Shown here piece after piece: positions 55,156 through 64,000 of a DNA stretch of 64,000 nt. The notes under the pieces were generated by a model, which was not told the DNA's origin, made no database searches, and saw only the letters and a list, made by a program, of their open reading frames with translations. The stretch's first letter is position 1. The number at the start of each line of letters is the position of its first letter. Source of the DNA: Megascapheus bottae. Lineage: Eukaryota; Chordata; Mammalia; Rodentia; Geomyidae. The translations under genes and the position numbers were made by a program. The stretch covers positions 49,981,858 to 50,045,857 of the forward strand of contig JANJXV010000004.1 of assembly GCA_024803745.1 (NCBI GenBank), given 5' to 3'.

Positions 55156-56133
55156 AAAACTTGTTAGTGGTATATTTTAAAGTTGAATACAGTTCTTCAC
55201 ATTAAGAGATATATAAATGCAGTTTGCTATAAAAATAGATCAGAAATATCTATAAAATAAATAAAAGGTTAAATTACTGTCCATTTATACAAGAAAAATT
55301 TTGAAATCCTTAAATATCAATACAGTTTTTTTCTTGAGTTGGTTGATAAACCCAACCAGAAACAATTAAATGAACTTAATGTTTTTTATAAAATATTAAT
55401 TCTGACCATGTCGTTTGAATTTTTTTTCTTTGGTAAATTTACATTTCTGTTTCTAGAAATATGAGCTTGCAATGAAATAAAGGCATAAAGGTCACTAATG
55501 GAGGTTCAACAACCCTTGGAAAATTAGCATAACCCAGATAATATAAGGGATGAAGAAATTACCTGAAAATTAATATGACTATTTTTGTTTACTTGGCAAT
55601 GTGAAGTGTTTATGAGGTAATAGACACTAATAACGTTTGAAAATATTACCACATAAAACACTGTGAAATTAAGTATCAATCTAAGTATAAATTAAAAGGA
55701 AAGTAAAACTAGTTCATTATTATTAAAGCATAGTTTCTCAAAATAAATATGTATGTAGGAAAAGCAATGTGGAAGGGCACAACAAAGCTGCTAAAGTCTA
55801 AAGAAGAATTAGCCCTGCTTTTATTCAGACATGTAATAAATATTTAAGTTTAAATGGCCAAAGCACTGAGCCCATCAAATATCTATGTAAGGTATATAGA
55901 AAGCAGATATTTCTGTGTGTGGAAGTGTAAGATTCTACACTGAGGGGGTAAAGAAACACTCACATGCATGCACACATTCATGTACATACTTAACTAGGTT
56001 TTACAGATATTTCAAAAGAATATCAAATGCTGATTTTGTCATTTATGCAAAACAGAGATGCTTTTGAGTGATGCTACCTGGTGACAAAGTTATAAGCAAA
56101 GAACAGGACTGGCTGGAGTGAGTGAAGATGTGC
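55156..56133. other. Unique AT-rich sequence
   Basis: Nothing recognised. Confidence 0.45.
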
Positions 56134-56350
56134 TTTTATTTTATTTTTTTTTGCTAGTCCTGGCCTTGAACTCAGGGCCTGAGCACTGTCCTTGGGCTTT
56201 CTCAAGGCTGGCACTTTACCATTGAGCCACAGAATCATTTCTGGCTCTTTCTGTGTATGTGGTATGGAGGAATTGATCCCGGGTCTTCATGCATGCAAGG
56301 CAAGCACTCTACCACCAGGCCAAACTCCCAGCCCCTGTCGTTTTATTTTA
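56134..56350 (-). repeat. IDL-Geo-like SINE with short TSD
   Basis: An antisense dimer (TTTGCTAGTCCTGGCCTTGA, GGCTTTCTCAAGGCTGGCAC, CCAGGCCAAACTCCCAGCCC) is flanked by TTTTATTTTA at 56134-56143 and 56341-56350. Confidence 0.88.
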
Positions 56351-56531
56351 GACTCCAGTGATCCTCAAGCAGGCCAGTAGTAGATTCCATGAATCAGATT
56401 AATCTGTGCTTTATCTTTTTCTTTATTTTCCTTATCACTTCCTCTTTAGTTTTAATTATTCTGCAAATTATAGCATAATAATTGTATCATATGCATTTAA
56501 ACTTGAATTGGCTAGGATATAGTAACCATCA
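56351..56531. other. Unique spacer
   Basis: Nothing recognised. Confidence 0.4.
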
Positions 56532-56660
56532 CTAGTTGAATGATAGCAAGTACTTGTAATCCTGGAATTTGGAAAGATACAGCAGGAAAATTGTTGCCTA
56601 GCACCATTCTGACTTGTTTTATGTGACTAGACTCTGTATTATACAACCAAATAAATAAAG
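56532..56660 (+). repeat. Old B1 monomer
   Basis: AGCAAGTACTTGTAATCCTG, GATACAGCAGGAAAATTG and TGACTAGACTCTGTATTATA followed by AAATAAATAAA match the B1 order (TGTAATCCCAG, GCAGGAGGATTG, AAGACTCTGTCTC). Confidence 0.5.
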
Positions 56661-56712
56661 CTGGCTCCACTATAACATTTAGATGCAAATTAAATCATTA
56701 TATACTTAGAAG

Positions 56713-56968
56713 CAGGACACCAGTGGCTCTTACTTGTAAACCTAGCCAAAGAAGAAGGAAGGATAAGATCTACAGGCCTGGGATTTGAAAACAGGCAGGA
56801 GAGAAAAACTGTTGAGATTCCATCTCAAAAATACCTAGGGAAAAAAAGGGGTTGGATATGTGATGTATATTCACCACTAGTGGTAGCAAAGGTATTTCCT
56901 TCCAAGCAAGGAAGCCAAGTGAATGTGGGGGCCCAAGTTCAAACACTGGTACCAGAAAAATAACATCA
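56713..56968 (+). repeat. Old B1-containing dimeric SINE
   Basis: B1-like ACCAGTGGCTCTTACTTGTA and ATTCCATCTCAAAAA, then a second unit with GCCAAGTGAATGTGGGGGCC, CCAAGTTCAAACACTGGTAC and CAG. Confidence 0.5.
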
Positions 56969-57982
56969 CTAAATTTGCAGAAAAAGAACAGAACTAGCAA
57001 ATTTGAAAAATATATCCACATTCTTCTGACCTGTTTATGTGCTCCATTCATTCACTGTCACCAGTCTTACTTTTCCGGAAGATGTGAAAAGTTAAGGAAA
57101 GATAATGTGAGTAATATTAAAATGGAGAAAACTCTATCCATTCTTATGTAAAGGAAAATGAAAAGCCTCTGACAGATTTTAGTTTACTTTGATCAGTTTA
57201 CAAAAATCCCAATATGTGAATATCCCAAATATATAACTTTGTGCTTTATATTTATATACTTAAAACTTAACAATCATTTTCAATTTTCAGTTAATATTTA
57301 AATAATCATGGATATAATTTAATTCAGCTGTTTCACCTCAGCTTTCAGTGAATATTCAGTAGTTTTTAATGTTTGCATATTTGTAATAAAACACAGAAAG
57401 AGTGTTTGAGTTCTTTAACACAATAAGATAAATGCAAGCAGCATATAAAATGTGTAGTGCAATTATATAAAAAAATGTAAGGATACATGTGAATACTGAC
57501 TTTATTTCAGCAAGAGGAGTTCTAAAGGAACAAAACCTCCCTGGATAAAATTTAGGTACATCATATAGAATAAGTAACATACAAGGTGTTTAGAAAAAAA
57601 AAACCTATAAAATGCAAGGAAACATGGTGAGGTGGAAGAAATCAGATACTAATGGAAACAGTGAGGAAAGGAGGAGAAAGAAAAAAAATGGATTTCTAAG
57701 AAGTGGGAAGAGTTAATAAAATAGAGTAGAGCTCTAAAGAGACATCACTGGTATAGTTGCAGTAACTTTATCATGTGTGTGCTTAGGGGCCCGATTTGAA
57801 AGAGGAAGATCTCAGGAAGCATGAGGGGTAAAGCAACACCAGCAGGTGCTAGAAACAACACAAAAACTGTTCTTGAAATGTTCCTGAGAATGAATGGAGA
57901 CACACACATATATTTTGTGTGTGAAAAAATGGGGAAAATCCCAAGTAAGTAGTCTAAAAACTTATCATGGATTTTTGTTTTG
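56969..57982. other. Unique AT-rich sequence
   Basis: Nothing recognised. Confidence 0.45.
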
Positions 57983-58222
57983 TTTTGCTTTTATTTTGCA
58001 GGCCCAGTGGCTTGAATTCAGGGCCTGAGTGATCTCCTAAGACTTTTACTCAAGGCTAGCCCTCCATCACTTGAGCCTCAGCTTCATTCTGACTTTTTTG
58101 GTGGTGAAATGAAGATAAGAGCTTTATGAACTTTCCTGCCTGTGCTGGCTTTGAATTGTAGTCCTCAAATCTTCATTCTCGAGTAGGGAGGATTATAGAC
58201 ATGAGCTAGAAGCCCTATTGCA
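57983..58222 (-). repeat. B1-containing dimeric SINE
   Basis: Antisense: TGGCTTGAATTCAGGGCCTG, ACTCAAGGCTAGCCCTCCAT, CACTTGAGCCTCAGC, TGTGCTGGCTTTGAATTGTA and GGATTATAGACATGAGCTAG. Confidence 0.78.
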
Positions 58223-59069
58223 GTTTTTAAAGTTTGGGTTCACCTCTAAATTATCCACAATCATACATACATCAAAATGTTATTTCAATATATTATTCCT
58301 TAAGGTGAGCCACTTACCACCAGTATACCTCTCTATATTTTATTAAACTTATTTTGATAATTTCACATCATGTGTTTATAAGAGCAATACCTTGTCTCTA
58401 AAATGTTATTAACAGGAACCACAGATATAGCACAATAAATTATGCACTGCAATGTCATATGTCAAAAATATTTTCCTTTTGTCATTTCTCCAATTGAAGA
58501 GAAAGATAGTTCAAAACAGCCCAAGTTTTTCTAGGGCTGGGATGGAGGGATGGGATAATGGAAAACAATAGTTCTTTGACTTAAAAACGTTCTATTTGGA
58601 AGAGTTGTTAAACTCTGAGGTAAGAGAGATTGGGAGATTCAGTAAATAAACTAAATCCACTGAATTATAAATTGTAATTGGGTGAATTTTATGGTACACA
58701 GATCATGTATCAGTGGAGCTATATTAGGAACAGAAAAAGAACTAGTAAATGTTTTTAGTCAAATGGTATTGAATTGAAAACTTTAAATGCCTGCTGGTGA
58801 AGGAATTGCCTATTCTGAAGGTTGACTGTGCTCATGACTCCAGAGAGCACAAAATTAACTCTAATGGAGAAACTTTCTAAAAATTATACTGAAATTTTTC
58901 AAAAAGCTCTTTCTACTTCTTTTCTGTTATCGAATGGTCTTGAAATAATTGTCTTAAATTATATCTATATTCAACTTCCATGAAATCTTTGGAGCATAGA
59001 TAATTGAAAAGTCCCATATAGTTTTTTTTAAACCTAATAAATTTTGATTTATTGTATTTTATTTTGCAA
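58223..59069. other. Unique sequence
   Basis: Nothing recognised. Confidence 0.45.
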
Positions 59070-59200
59070 TATCTCACATTTATAGCCCAGGTTAGCTTGA
59101 CATTTACTGTATAGGTCAGGTTATCTTTGGTCTATATTTTTCTTAAGTCTGCCATAAACTTCTGGGATTAGAATCACAAACTACCAGGCTAGACCTTCTG
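59070..59200 (-). repeat. Possible old B1
   Basis: TATAGCCCAGGTTAGCTTGA, then CTTCTGGGATTAGAATCACA and AACTACCAGGCT resemble an antisense B1 (GCCCAGGCTGACCTTGAACT ... GCTGGGATTA). Confidence 0.45.
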
Positions 59201-59923
59201 ACATTTGATCTTAAATTAATTATTTTTATTAATAGTCCATAAAGGGTTTACCATTCACTTCCTCACTTAATATATAATAGCCTGCTGTCTTTATGTACTT
59301 AAGGAGAGTTTTATCATTGGGTTTATAACATACAAAATCAAAGTAAAAAAAAACAAATATTTAAGCAACTTGATGATCAAATATTCTGTTTTCCTCAATT
59401 ACATATTTAGTCATTTATATATCTATATCACCTATTTCTTCTAAATATTAATTTTATTATTTTAACACAGAATCAGACATATATGATACACACATTTTTA
59501 TCCTGAATTGGTTTTCAAGTTTATATAAACTAAAATTTGAGTAGATTACTCATCTTGTATTGGACAGTGGAAGCTATGTTATCCAAATTTCAACCTTACT
59601 ATACTAGATAATAATTGAATTTCATTATTATTATTAGTGCATGTAAATATCTGATAGGAAACAAGAAGAAATAAATATTCTGACAGTACTGAAATCGGGC
59701 TTAGACAGGAACCCACAGAACTGAGGCATTAGGAAAGACAGTTTGGAATTCATCACAAACTGTTCCACAATATCAACTGTATAGATCTGGATAATTTGCA
59801 CTTAGCTTTTCCTCAGTTTACTTACACGAAAAATGTTAATTTTAACTAAATGTTATGATATCATGAATATCCAGAGTAATTTATATTTATCATGTTATGG
59901 TACATAATTCATTTTATCAGTGT

Positions 59924-59927
<4 letters not shown>
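59201..59927. other. Unique AT-rich sequence
   Basis: Nothing recognised. Confidence 0.45.
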
Positions 59928-59969
<42 letters not shown>

Positions 59970-59970
59970 G
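59928..59970. repeat. (GATA)n microsatellite
   Basis: About 10 uninterrupted TAGA units. Confidence 0.97.
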
Positions 59971-60245
59971 TGGATACATGTATGGTATATATATGTTTAT
60001 ATATACTCATGCATTGTGCATATATATACTCATATATGCAGAGTGCATATACATATCTATGGTACACCACATACATGGGTGTATATATGTGTGCACATAC
60101 CATATACCATGTAAATACACACTTATAGTATATATGCTATACCATATATGTGTATGTCTTATTCATAATATGTGTATGTGTGTTTAGAAATAAGTGTACA
60201 TATATGTCTGCATGCAGTAGTCATATACATGTGCATATCACACAT
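59971..60245. repeat. TATG/CATA-rich low-complexity region
   Basis: Degenerate TATATG, CATATA and TGTGTA repeats over about 270 bases, extending the GATA array. It encodes only Tyr/Ile/Cys-rich spurious frames. Confidence 0.8.
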
Positions 60246-60339
60246 ATTTATGAATTTATATGATTAGATCCATAAAATTTAAATTTACTAAAATAAATAT
60301 TGGTATGGATAAAATTACTTTTATTTTCTCTTTGATATT
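60246..60339. other. Short unique spacer
   Basis: Nothing recognised. Confidence 0.4.
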
Positions 60340-60560
60340 TATTATGGCTTGAATTCAAGGTATCACAATCTTACTCAGCTTGCTTGCTCATATTTGGTGC
60401 TCTACAAGTAAATCAAAGTTTCCAGTAACATTTTGCGGGACAATTGGTGATAGTGTATTATAGATTTTCTGCCCATGTCAAAAAATTCTTTGCTCCAAGA
60501 TTCTCCTGATCTTAGCTTCCCGAGTATCGAGAAATATAGGAATGATCCTACTCAAATCTC
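60340..60560 (-). repeat. Old B1-containing dimeric SINE
   Basis: Antisense: ATGGCTTGAATTCAAGGTAT, CATATTTGGTGCTCTACAAG, GATTCTCCTGATCTTAGCTT and CCCGAGTATCGAGAAATATA. Confidence 0.6.
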
Positions 60561-63292
60561 TTACCCAACCTTTCTATTGACTTTAATGGGTTGTTCTGAT
60601 AAATCTGAATTACATGTTTTTTTCACACATCCTATAGAATATTATACTTTCTCCTCAGAACCATGGACTTGAAATGGGATTATGCATCAGTACACTGGAT
60701 TCACTGGATTTTAGTTTTAAAGCTTCATGTTATTCTGTAAAGTATATTTTGCAATTAAATTATTATTTATGCTCAATAAGTTTCATTCAAATTAGTGGAT
60801 CAAGGTTAGCCAAAGATAGACCCCTGGAAAATATATTCTTATCCTACTAAATAGGTGAGTCACTTGTAATCTCTGGCTCAAAATTTGGTAGAAGTGGTTT
60901 TGTGCTCATTGTTTACCTGTACTGTATGAAGACCAGATTTCCACTTTCCTTTTCCAGTATAGGTATTATTTGAGAAGCCCAAAAAGCCACTAACAAGTCT
61001 TATATGAGAGATAATCAAATTCTCAAGCCATTTCTCCTAAACTATCACCCAAGCCAGACATAACTTCTTATTCACAGGAATAAACCCTATCTACACTATT
61101 CCTTGATTTTCAGTTTCATCGTGTATCTATAAAAGAAGGACAAGAAATTGCTTGCCTGCCTGACTAAATTGCAAAATTGTGAGACAAGCTGATGATCAAT
61201 TTAAACCAACGCATTTTGTTTATTAGGAAATAATAGATTACTAAAACTTCAATTTACCAAACAAAGTCTTTAGGATTTAAGTAATGTCACAGAGAATCTG
61301 TGCTTCCTACATCTTTAGATCATAAAGATTTTTATTTTGTAACCTGAATTCTACTTGTGAAATTAGTTTTCTTCCCTTAAATATCATTATTTTATGCCTA
61401 GTAAATATGCAGTAAATATATTTTAAAGAGATAAATGATTGAGCATATAATCTCATAAAAGTTATTACTTTTCTTTAGGAAGCAACTAATTTGATAACTC
61501 TACCACTTAAATATATATAGAAATGAAGAAATATAAGCATTAACTTACAAAAAAAAGTCCTCATCAAGTTATGAGATTGGAGAATTGGGGGACTCATTAA
61601 TTTCTATGGTTACAGATTTTAAAAGAAACCAAGGAAACATAAAAGAATAATAGATCTTTCGGAAAAATTAAAGCTCACTATAACTATTTTTCTAGAGAGG
61701 TTCTACAAAATGTTTAAGCAATGTACATCAAATTCCTTAGTTTCTATGAACGTAAACTCAAACAAGAAGCACCTTATAATTAGTGGCAGAGTGTCTTTGT
61801 GCTGAGTTATTATAATGTACTGTCACTCCATTAGGTGAACACGACTGTGTGGAGTGAGGCGGGAATAATTAGATGCCAGATGGTGGTATCAAGTCCAATA
61901 GTGAGTGCCTATGCAATATGCATGAGGAGTGACTTTATGCTTGTGTTTATCCATTTGGTATCATTATGCTGCTTTTGGACCTGAATCATTGTCTTAAGGA
62001 AAAAAAATATTTTTGGATCGGAAACTTTTCTGCTCTGAACAATTTGTGATATCACTTTGTCATATTCTGATCATTTGTCACCCTACTCAACTTGTGGAAT
62101 TTCTGAGAACATAGTCTGTTCTGGCAATGCCAAAGAATTAAGCTTTCCATTATCTAGAGCAACTGAACTTTCTGGATATTATTCCGTGTATCTGCCAACA
62201 GAATAAAGTTTAAGATTGGTATCTTTGAAAATTGAATCTAGTTTTTAATGATTGTCATATTTCTTGGCTAAGGTACTTTTTAAAATGCCATCAGTGGCAT
62301 TAGTGATTAATCACTTTATGTCTTTTGACCACTGATAGTATCTCTTATTTTCATTATAGACATGATAAATTTGAGAATTAAAAACTGAATCAGATAGATA
62401 GTAGATTCCATTACTGATATTATTAATTCTTCAATGGAGAGTTCAAATTTGCTTTTGGTCTAGATTCGTGTTAGACAATGTTTAAAAGGAGATTGAAAAA
62501 TTTCATGTCAGAAATCAAAGACCTGTTGTATTTTAACCTGTAGCTTCCTCAGGACTCATCTGTGATACTTAACCTTGAAATGAGTCAGTTAGTACCCAGT
62601 CTTGACTTTTTATTAAGTATATAGTACTAAATGGTTTGTGTAGCTGTTAATAGAGGTGGATCAGTGAAACATGATCATCACAGGGGATGCAATGGATGGA
62701 GTTTATTTTGTAGTTTTCCACCTGATGTTTTCGGGGAACTAGGCAGTCGAGTCCTCAGTAGTAGCTCTGAGGCCATTATGGAGGGAAAGTGGACAAGAAA
62801 TACAGTAAAGACAGGTTCAAATTCAAAAATTACATCTGGGACGCAGGCTGAAGCATGCCTTTCATGATGTGTTGAGCTTTGAAGTCGTCTCTAACTTGAG
62901 GAAGAAACTAATGTTTTTCATCAGGGAGCACAGCACACATGCAGTTCAGGAGTAAAGGAGCTGAAATGGTAAAACTTGACAGAAATTTTGGGAGGATGAA
63001 CTTTGTACCTGTGAAGAGCAAGTAAGCAAACAAATCAATAGCAAATTGTTCAAATTAAAATCATGCCTTTCTGATGACCTTGCAGATATTACATTGAACT
63101 AAAAGATTGCCTTTTTAATTTTAGGTTATTGGCTGAGTTTGGGGTGACACATCTTCAAGTCAGCTGCTCCAAAGGCAGAGGAAGGGAGAACTGAGCTCCA
63201 TAGCACACTTCAAAAGCTGTAGACCTTATCTGAAAAATAACCAAAGGCAAAAAGGATAAGTTAGGGAGGCCCAATCAGGAAAGTGTTTTTCA
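60561..63292. other. Unique sequence, no gene supported
   Basis: 2.7 kb without recognisable repeats. The stretch 61820-61990 is less AT-rich than its surroundings (with CAGATGGTGG and ATGCAATATGCATGA). It is the only part that looks like a candidate conserved non-coding element. Confidence 0.45.
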
Positions 63293-63465
63293 AGTTTGGC
63301 CTGTGGTAGAGTGCTTGACTCGCATACACAAAGACCCGGGTTCAATTCCTCAGTTCCACAGACATAGAAAAAAGCCAGAAGTGGTGTTGAGGCTCAAGTG
63401 GTAGAGCACTAGCCTTGGAAAAGTCTAAGGACAGTGCATTCCAAGGACAACCATTGGAAAAAAGC
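63293..63465 (+). repeat. IDL-Geo-like SINE, tail disrupted
   Basis: GTTTGGCCTGTGGTAGAGTG, CCGGGTTCAATTCC, AAAGCCAGAAGTGGTGTTGA and GGCTCAAGTGGTAGAGCACT. The last part reads GACAGTGCATTCCAAGGACA, a rearranged end without CAGGCCCTGAG. Confidence 0.82.
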
Positions 63466-64000
63466 ATGATTTAGTCAACACTTAGGTATTTTTTCAATGT
63501 AGCATGAATATTTAATACTTATGGTTGAGGATAAAATATGAGGCTCCAAAAATAATGGCTTGATTTTTAGTGATTAAAACATGTTATTTTTCATCTCCTC
63601 CCTTTGTTACAGAAGTAAGGCCCTGGTTCATTTTTGCTAAAACTCATCACTTTCCATTTCATCAGACTTAGATTTTTTTAGTGGGAAAGAGCTGCAGTCA
63701 GGATGCAAACAATATCCAGAAATTTACCAAACACAACATTATTATAGGAGCTATGGTACATGCAGGGTTAAACATATTTTGTGAGAATATTTCTATCAGG
63801 AGATTATTTACTAAGCCTGATTGAGCCCCATTATTCTTTAAATTCCTATGATTTAAGTTATTAAAATTTAAATGATGTGTAAATAATTGGACTGATGATG
63901 AGACAAACCAAGGCTTGCTAAACAAACATCTATGCTGCAGAGTGGAAATAGATGTGAATTAAAAGAGAAAGTATACATACCACATTGACAATATTCCTCC
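63466..64000. other. Unique sequence
   Basis: Nothing recognised to the end of the window. Confidence 0.45.

Overview
This window is mammalian, non-coding and packed with interspersed repeats. I see no host exon, tRNA, rRNA or CRISPR array. No open reading frame of credible host-gene quality is present, and the only recognisable proteins are broken LINE-1 (L1) ORF1p and ORF2p pieces. The SINE content points to a geomyoid rodent (kangaroo rats, pocket mice, pocket gophers). The most regular SINE is a dimer: a left unit resembling the rodent ID element (tRNA-Ala-derived) and a right unit unlike mouse or rat SINEs. This matches what I recall of the IDL-Geo family, described as restricted to Geomyoidea. 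A second dimer joins a B1 left half to a related right half. Species cannot be fixed from the window.

Layout. 1-6.4 kb: stacked L1 3' ends, a 1.1 kb truncated L1, old SINEs, a MIR. 6.4-14.9 kb: mostly unique AT-rich DNA with microsatellites and scattered old SINEs. 15-23.6 kb: the most structured part. A 5.3 kb minus-strand L1 has a probable 5'UTR, ORF1 and the start of ORF2; it lost most of ORF2 and has another L1 inserted inside ORF1. It lies between two diverged copies of a ~0.7 kb sequence (14985-15700 and 22810-23570). 23.9-29.1 kb: truncated L1s, one fold-back L1 and a SINE-L1 chimera with a perfect target-site duplication, around 3.7 kb of unique sequence. 29-36 kb: unique DNA with MIRs and old SINEs. 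36-45.4 kb: dense repeats, including two oppositely oriented L1s whose outer edges carry a 17 bp inverted repeat (candidate L1-L1 inversion) and a twin-primed L1 with 1.36 kb of inverted ORF2. 45.4-64 kb: unique DNA with isolated SINEs, one older L1, a ~150 bp imperfect hairpin and several microsatellites.

The elements do not form a pathway. What can be read is a record of retrotransposition: L1 supplies the machinery, SINEs use it, and insertions, template switching and recombination between copies shaped the locus. I found no new biological system. The most useful leads are the chimeric retroposon, the L1-L1 inversion scar, the nested L1, the paralogous pair and the shared 3' module of two SINE families. 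Boundaries were read by eye and are good to about 5-20 bases unless a target-site duplication fixes them.
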